Shown here piece after piece: positions 1 to 8,610 of a stretch of 64,000 bases of DNA. Position 1 is the first letter of the stretch; each line of letters begins with the position of its first letter. Below the pieces are notes generated by a model. That model saw only the letters and a program-made list of their open reading frames with translations, made no database searches and had not been told where the DNA came from. The DNA lies in the NCBI GenBank assembly GCA_013335115.1, contig JAAXWQ010000001.1, positions 310,001-374,000 on the forward strand, given 5' to 3'. A program made the translations under genes and the position numbers. The DNA comes from Chlorobiaceae bacterium. Its GTDB lineage: Bacteria; Bacteroidota; Chlorobiia; Chlorobiales; Chlorobiaceae.

Positions 1-709
1 TCCACCCTTGCAACTGGTACCGGTTCCCTGCTGCGATGGCGGCGACAAGCCCCCGATCACTTCCCGCAAGCGTCGCAAGATCCCTGTTCCGGGTCAGCAC
101 GACCGGCTCGATGCCGGGCCCCGCCACGACGGTCATCGCGTCGACCTCCACCCCTTCGAGCCTGAGGCCCTCCTGCAGGGCGGCGCCCTTGGTGAGGGCT
201 TCGAGGCGGATCATGCGCGCCCGGGCGTCCGGGGCCCCACCCTCGATGGCGAGGTGGACCATGTCAAGCAGGTTGTGCCGCGCCGTGTCGAGGTCGGGAA
301 AAGCCCCGGACGACCGGTACCGGGGATTGTCCCTGAGCACCCGGGCCAGGGACGACACCTCCTTGAGGTAGGTGTTCAGCTGGTTGCCAGGCACGAGGTA
401 CATGACGACCATGTGCACGGGTGGCTCGCCGTGAACACCGTAATCGATGCCCTCCGGGCTCCAGCCGACGGCGCAGACGAGGTCTCCGTCGAAATCCACC
501 CGCGCATGCGGGCAGGCCCATCCCTCCCCGAGCGAGGTGTTCGAAACTTTCTCGTGCTCCAGCACGGCCTCGACGATGCCGGTGCCGGAAGGGATCGTCG
601 GGACGGCTTCGAGCATCGTCGCCAGGAACTGGAGGGCGTCGCCCTTGTCGTTGTCCGGGAGTTCGACCAGCCGCCCCCGCTGGAGGGCGTCGAGTATACT
701 TTTCAGCAT
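1..709 (-). CDS. PTS EIIA type-2 (PtsN-like) domain protein, 3' end cut by window edge
   Basis: The frame opens at ATG 709 and runs without a stop past base 1, so at least 236 codons are present and the C-terminus is missing. The first ~150 residues look like a PTS_EIIA_2 domain: the phospho-acceptor histidine is His68 in ACPHAR, followed by the family-typical stretch HMVVMYLVPGNQLN and a helix with VSSLARVLRD. The remaining part (from about residue 160) is not recognised. The start is one base after the mgtA stop (TGACATG), so translation is probably coupled to mgtA. By family knowledge, EIIA-Ntr-like domains act by phosphorylation-dependent binding to transporters or kinases; a regulatory role on the magnesium pump is inference. 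No sugar permease is visible in the window. Confidence 0.8.
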   Translation of the reverse strand, partial: MLKSILDALQRGRLVELPDNDKGDALQFLATMLEAVPTIPSGTGIVEAVLEHEKVSNTSLGEGWACPHARVDFDGDLVCAVGWSPEGIDYGVHGEPPVHMVVMYLVPGNQLNTYLKEVSSLARVLRDNPRYRSSGAFPDLDTARHNLLDMVHLAIEGGAPDARARMIRLEALTKGAALQEGLRLEGVEVDAMTVVAGPGIEPVVLTRNRDLATLAGSDRGLVAAIAAGNRYQLQGW

Positions 710-710
710 G

Positions 711-3371
711 TCAGTTTCCTCCGAAACGTTTGAAGAACCACGATTTGACGGTATGGGTCATGGCCCCGTACGCCAACAGGAACGCCGTGATCCACAGGAA
801 ATAGGAGGCCGGGAGCGGCACCATGCCGAACAACGATGCGAACGGCGAGTACGGGAGCCAGGCGGCGACGGCCATGGCCGAGATCGTGGTTAGCAGCATC
901 GGCACCGAAGCGCGGCTCTGCAGGAACGGGATCCTGCCGGTCCGGATGATATGGACGATCAGGGTCTGGGTCAGCAGGGACTCGACGAACCAGCCGGTCT
1001 GGAACATCCTGACGGCATGCTCCCGAACGGGGGCGCCGACCGAGGGATCGACAGAGAGGCTTGCCCCGAACACGAACCACATGAGGGCGAAGGTGGCATA
1101 ATCGAAGATCGAACTGATCGGTCCGACCACCATCATGAACCACTTGATGTTGCCGATATCCCAGCTCCTCGGCCGGGCGACCTGCTCCTCGTCTACCCGG
1201 TCGGAAGGGATGCCGGTCTGGGAGAAGTCGTACAGCAGGTTGTTGAGCAGGATCTGGATCGGCTGCATGGGAAGGAAGGGCAGCAGGAAGCTCGCGCCGA
1301 CGACGCTGAACATGTTGCCGAAATTGGAGCTCGCCCCCATCCGGATATACTTGATGATGTTGGCGAAGACGCGGCGCCCCTCGCAGATGCCGTCGGAGAG
1401 CACCATGAGGCTTTTTTCGAGCAGCACGATATCGGCCGACTCCTTGGCGACGTCCACGGCCGTGTCGACCGAGATGCCCACATCGGCCGCGCGCAGGGCC
1501 GGAGCGTCGTTGATGCCGTCTCCCATGAAACCGATGACATGGCCGTTCTTCCGGAGCGACTGCACCACCTGCTCCTTCTGCATGGGTGAGAGCTTGGCAA
1601 GCACCTCTGCCGACTCGACCGTGCGGTCGAACTCCTCCGGATTCATCCTGGACAGTTCGTCACCGGTCGCGAAATGGTTCACGACGAGGCCGACGTCCCT
1701 GCAGATCTTCCTCGTCACCAGGGCGTTGTCACCGGTCAGGATCTTGACCCGCACGCCGGCATCCCCGAGGCTGACCAGCGCCTGGGCCGTCGAGTCCTTC
1801 GGCGGGTCGAGGAAGGCGATATATCCAAGGAGGATCAGGTTCCGTTCGTCCTCATGGGTGAAGTGCCTGCGTTCGGAGGGAAAATCATTGTAGGCGATGG
1901 CGAGCACGCGGTAGCCGTTGCCGTTCAGGCCGGCGACTTCCTCGAACAGGTCGTCGCGGATCATGCCGATCAGCGGGTAGATGCCATCGTCGATCTGGTA
2001 GCGGTCGCAGCAGGTGTAGATCTCCTCCACCGCCCCCTTGCAGATCAGCACATGGTCGTTTTCGTAGTCGACCACCACCGACATGCGGCGACGCTGGAAG
2101 TCGAACGGCAGCTCATCCACGAGCGTGCAGCTCTGGTGGACGGCGAATTCCTGATGATCCAGCACCGCCCGGTCGAGCAGGTTCGGCAGGCCGGTCTGGA
2201 AAAAGCTGTTCAGGTAGGCGTACCGGAGCACGCTGCCACTCTGTTCACCCAGGACGTCGACGGCCAGCTCGAGCAGTACGCGATCCTGGGTCAGGGTGCC
2301 GGTCTTGTCAGTGCAGAGGATGTCGATGGCCCCGAAGTTCTGTATCGACGAAAGGTGCTTGACGATCACTTTCCTGCCTGCCATGGCCAGGGCCCCCCTT
2401 GCGAGGTTGACCGTCACGATCATCGGCAGCATCTCAGGCGTAAGGCCGACGGCAACCGAAAGGCTGAACAGGAGCGATTCCATCCAGTTGCCCCTACTGA
2501 AGCCGACGATAAGGAATACCGATGCCACCATGACGACCATGAATCGGATCATCAGCCAGGTGAAGGAACGGATGCCCCGGTCGAAACTGGTTTCGTCGCG
2601 TTTTTTGTCGAGCCGTTCGGCGATCGCCCCGAAAAAGGTCCTGGTGCCGGTGTTGACCACGAGCGCCCTTGCCGAACCGCTGCTGACGCTGCTGCCCTGG
2701 AAACAGGCGTTGGGCAGTTCGAGGATCGGGAGGCTGTCGCCTGCAGATGGGTCGGCATGTTTTTCGATCGGCATGTTCTCGCCGGTCAACGAAGCCTGGC
2801 TGACGAAAAAGTCCTTCGCGGAGATCAGCCGGAGGTCGGCCGGAATGACCGAACCCGCCTGCAGCAGGACGATGTCGCCAGGCACCAGGCCGGCAATCGG
2901 CAGCTCGGCTTCGACACCGTCGCGGACGACACGCGTCGTCGAGCGGACCCGCCTGCCAAGCGCCTCGACCGCATTGCCGGAACGATAGTCCAGAACATAG
3001 GAGATGCCGACGCTGAGCACAAGCATCCCCCCTACGATGGCCGTCGAGGTGAGTTCGCCCATGGCCGCCGACACGACAGCGATCAGGAGCAGCTGGATGA
3101 CAAGGGGGCTCGATAGGCGGTGCAGGATGTCCCGCATGAAGGAGGGGCGGCTGGCCCGGGAGATTTCGTTCCTGCCGTACAGGGCGGCGCGCTTTGACGC
3201 CTCCCGGCCATCGAGGCCCCCGTCTCCGCTCCCCATGAGCCGCAACGCCTCGTCGACAGGCGCAGCGCAGAGCTTCAGGAGGAGGTGTTCGTCATCCGGG
3301 CGGGTATGCGGCGCAGCTGCCTCCCGCCGGATGGCGTTTGCAGGAAGCTTGCCGTAGATGGTCCGGAACAT
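711..3371 (-). CDS. mgtA: Magnesium-translocating P-type ATPase MgtA/MgtB
   Basis: An 886-residue P-type ATPase, normal length for the MgtA/MgtB (P3B) group, which imports Mg2+ across the inner membrane. Visible landmarks: actuator TGE (residues 196-198), the family signature VGLTPEMLPMIVT (308-320), the phosphorylated Asp355 in CTDKTGTLT, the hinge GDGINDAPALRAADVGIS, and the membrane segment LLNNLLYDFSQTGIPSD. These match MgtA/B closely rather than Ca2+ or K+ pumps. ATG 3371 is preferred over upstream in-frame codons because it has a GAGG ribosome site in the 10-base spacer after purU. It lies in the unit thiM-purU-mgtA-EIIA. No Mg2+ riboswitch could be placed because the upstream gene is so close, so the pump is expected to be transcribed from further upstream. 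Confidence 0.93.
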   Translation of the reverse strand: MFRTIYGKLPANAIRREAAAPHTRPDDEHLLLKLCAAPVDEALRLMGSGDGGLDGREASKRAALYGRNEISRASRPSFMRDILHRLSSPLVIQLLLIAVVSAAMGELTSTAIVGGMLVLSVGISYVLDYRSGNAVEALGRRVRSTTRVVRDGVEAELPIAGLVPGDIVLLQAGSVIPADLRLISAKDFFVSQASLTGENMPIEKHADPSAGDSLPILELPNACFQGSSVSSGSARALVVNTGTRTFFGAIAERLDKKRDETSFDRGIRSFTWLMIRFMVVMVASVFLIVGFSRGNWMESLLFSLSVAVGLTPEMLPMIVTVNLARGALAMAGRKVIVKHLSSIQNFGAIDILCTDKTGTLTQDRVLLELAVDVLGEQSGSVLRYAYLNSFFQTGLPNLLDRAVLDHQEFAVHQSCTLVDELPFDFQRRRMSVVVDYENDHVLICKGAVEEIYTCCDRYQIDDGIYPLIGMIRDDLFEEVAGLNGNGYRVLAIAYNDFPSERRHFTHEDERNLILLGYIAFLDPPKDSTAQALVSLGDAGVRVKILTGDNALVTRKICRDVGLVVNHFATGDELSRMNPEEFDRTVESAEVLAKLSPMQKEQVVQSLRKNGHVIGFMGDGINDAPALRAADVGISVDTAVDVAKESADIVLLEKSLMVLSDGICEGRRVFANIIKYIRMGASSNFGNMFSVVGASFLLPFLPMQPIQILLNNLLYDFSQTGIPSDRVDEEQVARPRSWDIGNIKWFMMVVGPISSIFDYATFALMWFVFGASLSVDPSVGAPVREHAVRMFQTGWFVESLLTQTLIVHIIRTGRIPFLQSRASVPMLLTTISAMAVAAWLPYSPFASLFGMVPLPASYFLWITAFLLAYGAMTHTVKSWFFKRFGGN

Positions 3372-3381
3372 GACAACCTCG

Positions 3382-4257
3382 TCAGTCGAAGATGACGGTC
3401 TTTCGGCCGTTGACCAGGATGCGGTGCCCGCTGTGCAGGCGCAGGGCCCTGGCAAGGACCAGACGCTCCAGGTCGCGCCCCTTGCGTACCAGGTCGTCGA
3501 GCGTGTCGCGGTGGGAGATGCGGATGATGTCCTGCTCGATGATCGGCCCCTCGTCGAGTTCGTCGGTCACATAATGGCTGGTGGCACCGATGAGCTTCAC
3601 GCCCCGCTGATAGGCCTGGCGGTAGGGGTTCCCGCCGATGAAGGCCGGCAGGAAGGAGTGGTGGATATTGATGATCCGTCCCGGATAGCGTTCGGTGAAC
3701 TGCGGCGAGAGCACCTGCATGTAGCGGGCCAGCACGATCGTATCGACGCCGGCGGCCTGGCAGAGTTCGATCTGCCGCTGCTCGGCCTCCAGCCGCGTCC
3801 CTGCCGTGACCGGGACGACATGGTAGGGGATGCCGTGCTGTGCCGCAAGCGGACCGAGGTCGGGATGGTTCGAGACGATAAGCGGGATGTCGATGCCGTA
3901 CTCCCCCATGCTATGCCGCCAGAGGATCTCCCTGAGGCAGTGGTCGTACTTCGAAACGAAGATGGCCGTCCGGTCCCGCCGCCCCGAAAGCCTGATCTTC
4001 CAGGATGCCCCGAACTCGCGGGCGAGCGGCGTGAATGCCGCATCGATGTCGGCCGCCGGGATGGAGAAGCGGTCGAGGCTCCAGGAGACCCGCAGGAAGA
4101 AGTGGTGCTCTTCGACATCCACATGTTCGTCGAGGTCGAGGATGTTCCCGCCCCGCTCATAGATAAAGTGGGCGATGCGGGCGACAAGGCCCACGCGGTC
4201 CGGGCATGAGAGCAGGAGTACGGCAGTGCTGCCGGGAGCGTTCGGGAACGGGGTCAT
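3382..4257 (-). CDS. purU: Formyltetrahydrofolate deformylase
   Basis: A 291-residue PurU, which hydrolyses 10-formyl-THF to THF and formate and so balances one-carbon pools and can feed formate to purine synthesis. An N-terminal ACT domain (about residues 12-90, starting LLLSCPDRVGLVARIAHFI) is followed by a formyltransferase-fold domain (about 95-285). The catalytic triad is visible as Asn197 and His199 in NIHHSFLPAF and Asp235 in the TDELDEGPII segment. Length is normal. It lies 24 bases after thiM and 10 bases before mgtA. purN and purH, which consume 10-formyl-THF, lie at the other end of the window. Confidence 0.95.
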   Translation of the reverse strand: MTPFPNAPGSTAVLLLSCPDRVGLVARIAHFIYERGGNILDLDEHVDVEEHHFFLRVSWSLDRFSIPAADIDAAFTPLAREFGASWKIRLSGRRDRTAIFVSKYDHCLREILWRHSMGEYGIDIPLIVSNHPDLGPLAAQHGIPYHVVPVTAGTRLEAEQRQIELCQAAGVDTIVLARYMQVLSPQFTERYPGRIINIHHSFLPAFIGGNPYRQAYQRGVKLIGATSHYVTDELDEGPIIEQDIIRISHRDTLDDLVRKGRDLERLVLARALRLHSGHRILVNGRKTVIFD

Positions 4258-4281
4258 GTTTTTGACTGGTGAAAAAGTGGT

Positions 4282-5100
4282 CTATGCTCCTTGAAAAGCA
4301 TCCTGCAAGCCGATGGTCGAAAGGCGGTCGAGGAAACCCACCGCGAAGCTTCCCGGCCCTCCTGCCCTCCCGGCGGCATCCCCACCCACGGCCCCGAAGA
4401 TCGCCGAGGCTGCGGCGGCTGCCCTGAACGGAGTGGCCGAAACCGGCAGGAAGGCGGCGATCAGCGCGCCGAGGGTGCAGCCCATGCCCGTGACCCGGCT
4501 CATGAGCTCATGGCCTCCCTCGACGCTGACGACCTGTTCGCCGTCGGTGACGTAGTCGACCTTCCCGCTGAGGGCGACGACCGACCCGGTGCCCCGGGCC
4601 AGTTCGATTGCCGCCGGCAGGGCATCGGTCGAGGCGACGGTGGAGTCGACCCCGCGGCCCGCGCCGTTCAACCCGTTGAGGGCGAGGATCTCGGAGGCGT
4701 TGCCCCGGATGACCGTCGGACGGAGCCCGACGAGCTTCCCGACGACGGAGGTCCGGTAGGTAAGCACGCCGGCCGCGACCGGATCGAGGACCCATGGCGT
4801 GCCGGTCGCGACAGCCGTCTCTGCGGCCATCAGCATGGCTTCGGCATCAGGTACGGTGATCGTGCCGACGTTGAGCAGCAGTGCGTCGGCGATACGGACG
4901 AACTCCGCAGCCTCTTCGACGCTCACCACCATCGCCGGGGCGGCACCGACGGCGAGCAGGACGTTTGCCGTAAAGTTGGTGACGACGGCGTTGGTGATGC
5001 AGTGGACAAGCGGGGAGCGGCCGCGAAGACGTGCGAGATCATCCTGCAGGTCGGGATGTGGCCACTCGAGGCTTTCCATGCCGGGAACCGGGACACTCAT
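4282..5100 (-). CDS. thiM: Hydroxyethylthiazole kinase
   Basis: ThiM phosphorylates 4-methyl-5-(2-hydroxyethyl)thiazole for thiamine salvage. The protein is a ribokinase-like fold of about 272 residues with the family-typical N-terminus PLVHCITNAVVTNFTANVLLA, a core LDPVAAGVLTYR, the RGNASEI segment, and the C-terminal ATP/anion site VTGMGCTLGALIAAF. ATG 5100 gives a normal family length; an in-frame TTG at 5172 would add 24 unlike residues, and neither has a clear ribosome site. It is the first gene of thiM-purU-mgtA-EIIA; thiD and thiE are not beside it. The upstream ~250 bases show no recognisable TPP riboswitch. Confidence 0.93.
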   Translation of the reverse strand: MSVPVPGMESLEWPHPDLQDDLARLRGRSPLVHCITNAVVTNFTANVLLAVGAAPAMVVSVEEAAEFVRIADALLLNVGTITVPDAEAMLMAAETAVATGTPWVLDPVAAGVLTYRTSVVGKLVGLRPTVIRGNASEILALNGLNGAGRGVDSTVASTDALPAAIELARGTGSVVALSGKVDYVTDGEQVVSVEGGHELMSRVTGMGCTLGALIAAFLPVSATPFRAAAAASAIFGAVGGDAAGRAGGPGSFAVGFLDRLSTIGLQDAFQGA

Positions 5101-5358
5101 AACGTCAATATTATTTTGGGGGTTGAAGAATCGGGCCTGAGGAAAGATCGAAACCTGCGGCATTTCCTGCAAGCGCGGGCCGAAAAAAAGGCAGGCCTCT
5201 GCCCTTCCCCGAATGCGTCGTCGGGCACATCATGGAACGAACCATAACCAGGACATTTTCAAGAACTGCACCACAGCAGTCATCGACATCACCAGAGGCC
5301 CGACCGTGTAAAGGGCACTTCTATTTATCGGAAAATACAATGGCAACTTTCAGGCCAC
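5101..5358. other. Intergenic region, no gene recognised
   Basis: About 260 bases between thiM and the ankyrin-VOC gene. No tRNA, no thiamine riboswitch core and no credible small coding frame are visible. It must hold the thiM promoter and the end of the long minus-strand cluster upstream of it, but no strong hairpin with a T tract is seen. Confidence 0.4.
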
Positions 5359-7065
5359 CTACCACGGCACCGAAGCAAGTTCCAGAATATTGCCTGACGG
5401 ATCGGAGCAGAACACGATGCGAACTCCCTTGACCGTCGTACGGTACAGGATCCGGCCACCATGGGATTCGGCACGACCTGCGTAAAGGTCGACGTCACCA
5501 ACGACCATGCATCCGTGGATAAAGCCTGAACGGGGCCGATCCGGTTTCGGAGGCGCAGGGAAAACCTCGAACAGCTCGATTTTCTGGAGCATCGGGGCAT
5601 CAGGAACCCGCAAGGAAACGCTCCTGACCCGGACGATGCCGCTGCCGAAAAGGGTTTTCGCAAGAGGCCAGCGCATGGGATCATCCGGACTATGGACCAG
5701 GATACTGCCAACCTGCACGAACCCGAAAACATCCCCGTACCACGTTGCAGCCTGTTCGATGTTGGCGACCCCGATTGCGATGTGGTTCCAGTGCGGGACG
5801 GCGCGTAACGAATCAAGTGCCTCGATTACCGCCCGCCTCCGTTCCGGGTCGGTTATACGTATGGCATAGTCACGCTGCGTCAGACCGGAGAAGTCCTCGA
5901 TGTCCGTCCTGGCGCCTGAACCAACTTCCCAGCGAATCTGCTCGAGGTAGGCCTGAAGGCCCTCATCATCCACCGTACCCGCCCGGAGCACGGCGTCATG
6001 CAGGGCTGTCAGGCCATTGACCGGCGGCCGCTCGTTCAGGGCGTCTGCGAGCTGGGCGGCGCTGATCCGCGACGCCATGAGCCTGAGGATGTCAATCCTG
6101 CCGAACACCGAGGCCCTGATGATGGAGTTGACCGCCATCGGATGGATCTCCCGTACCAGCGGGCTGGCGCCTCGGTCGAGCAGCAACCGGGCCAGACGCA
6201 ACCTCAAGGCCGCGACGGCCTCCGGATGCGGAGGGGCGTCAATGCCCGTCACGACGACCACCAGCGGAGGCTCGCGCAATACGCCTCCACAACGGTCGGG
6301 ATCGACCCCATCAATCGCGGTCTCCACCTCCCGGAAAAGCCGGTCCGCCTGCCCGGGATCACGGGATACGGCTGCCAGCGAAGCCTGGATGAGGGCTACG
6401 AAATCGTCCGAGCGCTTCTGGCTGACCTCCTGTCCGGGAGGCACCGATTCACGGACCTTCTCGAGAAGGGCGGCATAATAGTCCTGTTTTTGCTGTTCGG
6501 TTACCGGCCTGGAAAAAACTACGGCGAGAAGCGCATTGTTGCCGAACTGCCGCGCGAAGTCTGCGGCCGTCAGGCCCCGAAGGGTCGTGGCGGCGGGATT
6601 CGCCCCCTTTTCGAGCAGGAACGCCGCCAGCCGGACATGCCCGTAGAAGGAAGCCTCGAGCAGCGGTGTATGCCCGTTGACAGGGAATACGGCGTCGAGG
6701 TCCTGCGGCCGTGCCTCCAGAAGGCGCGATACCGCAGGCACGCTCCCGGAATGCGCCGCCATGTGTATCGGCAATGCCCCGGTCGGAGCGAAAGGCTTGC
6801 CGGGATCTGCCGTCCGCACGGGATTGTCAAGCAGCAAGTCGATTGCGCCTGCCTGGCCGCATGCGGACGCCTTGAGCAGCGGAGTCCATCCATCCTCATC
6901 CGCCTGGTCAGGATTACCGCCGGCTTTGAGCCAGGCCATGAGAGCCTTGCGGTCGCCGTGCCTTGCGGCGTCGAGCGCCGTCTGCAACGCCGGTTCGGAT
7001 GCCGGGGCACACCGGGCGGCAACAGGAACGAACAGCAGGGCAATCAGCAGGATGAGGGTTTTCAT
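5359..7065 (-). CDS. Secreted ankyrin-repeat protein with C-terminal VOC (glyoxalase-like) domain
   Basis: A 568-residue protein starting MKTLILLIALLFVPVAARC, a clear signal peptide. Residues ~25-180 hold ankyrin repeats (for example DGWTPLLKASACGQAGAIDLL, NGHTPLLEASFYGHVRLAAFL), with more divergent repeats at ~270-400. The last ~135 residues are a vicinal-oxygen-chelate fold: WNHIAIGVANIEQAATWYGD, IELFEVF, FIHGCMVVGDVDLY and SGNILELASVPW, which together supply candidate His/Glu metal ligands in the order H-E-H-E. Start ATG 7065 has a GGAG site nine bases upstream. The VOC part suggests metal-dependent chemistry or small-ligand binding in the periplasm, and the ankyrin part protein binding. 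The substrate is unknown. It is the last gene of the long minus-strand cluster. Confidence 0.85.
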   Translation of the reverse strand: MKTLILLIALLFVPVAARCAPASEPALQTALDAARHGDRKALMAWLKAGGNPDQADEDGWTPLLKASACGQAGAIDLLLDNPVRTADPGKPFAPTGALPIHMAAHSGSVPAVSRLLEARPQDLDAVFPVNGHTPLLEASFYGHVRLAAFLLEKGANPAATTLRGLTAADFARQFGNNALLAVVFSRPVTEQQKQDYYAALLEKVRESVPPGQEVSQKRSDDFVALIQASLAAVSRDPGQADRLFREVETAIDGVDPDRCGGVLREPPLVVVVTGIDAPPHPEAVAALRLRLARLLLDRGASPLVREIHPMAVNSIIRASVFGRIDILRLMASRISAAQLADALNERPPVNGLTALHDAVLRAGTVDDEGLQAYLEQIRWEVGSGARTDIEDFSGLTQRDYAIRITDPERRRAVIEALDSLRAVPHWNHIAIGVANIEQAATWYGDVFGFVQVGSILVHSPDDPMRWPLAKTLFGSGIVRVRSVSLRVPDAPMLQKIELFEVFPAPPKPDRPRSGFIHGCMVVGDVDLYAGRAESHGGRILYRTTVKGVRIVFCSDPSGNILELASVPW

Positions 7066-7250
7066 GAAGGCATTCTCCAATGAGTGGAGCCTGATGGGAT
7101 TGACGGAATATTCACTTGATGCACATTGAATGATTCATCACCTATGCGAACCACCGGCCGATACTGCCCGATAGAAATAAAAATCGCCGCTTCCATCGGA
7201 ACAAGTATCACCACAGGCAAGGACGGGATATGGCACAGACGCCATCCGCA

Positions 7251-8525
7251 TCAGAACGCAGCGACAGCCCACAGTTCATAGCGCAGGCGGCTGTGGTTGT
7301 AGGTCGGATCCACCTCGTCCTTGGTGACCATGAAGCGCAGCGTCGGCTGGAGGGTCAGCTTCACATCCTTGTCCTCATAGGCATGGTACTGGTATTGTGC
7401 CCAAGCCAGGTTGTTCGTGTAGGTCTGCTTGATGGCCACGGGCTGATCGGCGCGTTTCGACCTGTCGGTCGTCACGCTGTGGTCCCACCAGACCAGGACT
7501 GGACCATATTCGGCCTTGATCCTCGTGAAGTAGGCGGTATAATCGACAATGGCGTTCCGGTTGTCAAGTCCGTAAGGGTTCCCGCCAACCACGACGTCTG
7601 AGTTGTTATAGACGGCGCGGTCGGGCGTCGTCCCCTTCACGATGCTGTACCAGGCGCCGGCACCGATCTTCACCCCTCCGACGGGCCCGCTCAGGTTTGC
7701 ACCGAAGGTCACCGGCCGAACACCCTGGTGGAACGGCATGCGATACTTGTTGTTCAGGTTTTCGCCGGTGCCGCTGGTCGGGCCCGCAGCCTTGAAGGTC
7801 TCCTGGGTGAAGGAGTCCATCCTGGTGATCGCGGCCAGGACGATGGGTTCGACGCTCACGCCGGCGACCTCTGCCCTGTAGCTCGCCATCAGGAGGTAGC
7901 CGTCTTTCAGGAGACCATCTTTGATGTGCCTCGCTTCCTTGCCGACGATATTGTCGACCACGCCCAATGTCAGGTTCAGTTCACCCGCTCCGACCTTCGT
8001 ACCATAATTGGCGCCGAACATGCTGTCGTTCAGGAAGGTCGCCACCGGGAGCTCGATCGGGTTCCTGGGAAAGAAGGTCAGGTCATAGATTGGATTGTCA
8101 AAGGAGTTCAGGGGCAGGCGGCCGACAGCGTAGTGGCTGTCGCCGTAGTTCCTGCCTAAATAGGCATTGTTGAAACCGAGGGAGGAGAACGATGCGTTGC
8201 CGTAGCCGACGGCCTGCCATCCGCCACCGCCGCCGACAGCCACGGTACCTGGGGCGCCGAAAATACCTTTATCGGAGTCAAGCTTGTTCGGTTCTGTGTT
8301 GGCCAGCTGGACCCTGGCGTAGAAACCGTCGCCGAACCTGACGCTTCCATTCAGGGTCACGCGGTACTGCCACATGACCTCGTCGGCAAACTGGTGGTCA
8401 ATATCGTAGGTCTGGACCCTGAGCCTCGTGGAGACGTCGCCACCGAAGCCGAATTGGGCCGCGACCGCCGGCGCGGGCTGTATGGCCATGGCCAGCAACG
8501 CAGCAAAAGGGATAAGTTTTTTCAT
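7251..8525 (-). CDS. Outer-membrane porin, green-sulfur-bacterial type
   Basis: A 424-residue beta-barrel protein. It starts MKKLIPFAALLAMAIQPAPAVAA (signal peptide) and ends in an aromatic beta-signal, RYELWAVAAF, as expected for BamA-dependent outer-membrane insertion. Alternating polar/hydrophobic strands run throughout; YAVGRLPLNSFDNPIYDLTF and MWQYRVTLNGSV are shared with the next gene upstream, so the two are paralogues. An additional 27 residues could be read upstream but would bury the signal peptide. Substrate specificity cannot be told from sequence. It sits 85 bases downstream of its paralogue with a hairpin between them. Confidence 0.85.
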   Translation of the reverse strand: MKKLIPFAALLAMAIQPAPAVAAQFGFGGDVSTRLRVQTYDIDHQFADEVMWQYRVTLNGSVRFGDGFYARVQLANTEPNKLDSDKGIFGAPGTVAVGGGGGWQAVGYGNASFSSLGFNNAYLGRNYGDSHYAVGRLPLNSFDNPIYDLTFFPRNPIELPVATFLNDSMFGANYGTKVGAGELNLTLGVVDNIVGKEARHIKDGLLKDGYLLMASYRAEVAGVSVEPIVLAAITRMDSFTQETFKAAGPTSGTGENLNNKYRMPFHQGVRPVTFGANLSGPVGGVKIGAGAWYSIVKGTTPDRAVYNNSDVVVGGNPYGLDNRNAIVDYTAYFTRIKAEYGPVLVWWDHSVTTDRSKRADQPVAIKQTYTNNLAWAQYQYHAYEDKDVKLTLQPTLRFMVTKDEVDPTYNHSRLRYELWAVAAF

Positions 8526-8552
8526 GATGCAGGGGGTTTCTGATTTAAACGA

Positions 8553-8578
8553 AAATTCGGGATGCGGTGACGTCCCGA
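8553..8578 (-). terminator. Hairpin between the two porin genes, possible attenuator
   Basis: On the minus strand a 6-bp stem TCGGGA/TCCCGA with a 10-base loop is followed by ATTTTCG. It lies between the two porin genes and could terminate part of the transcripts, giving different levels of the two porins. The stem is short, so this is tentative. Confidence 0.4.
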
Positions 8579-8610
8579 CTGATTTCGGTATCCGGCGACG
8601 ACGCAAAAGG

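Noticed and set aside
1674-3116. Long plus-strand open frame of 480 codons
   Set aside because: It is antisense to mgtA, whose motifs are unmistakable; such long shadows are expected in GC-rich coding DNA.
5101-5358. Possible TPP riboswitch upstream of thiM
   Set aside because: The conserved CUGAGA and ACCUGAUC-type cores could not be found on the minus strand; only a superficial match exists on the opposite strand.
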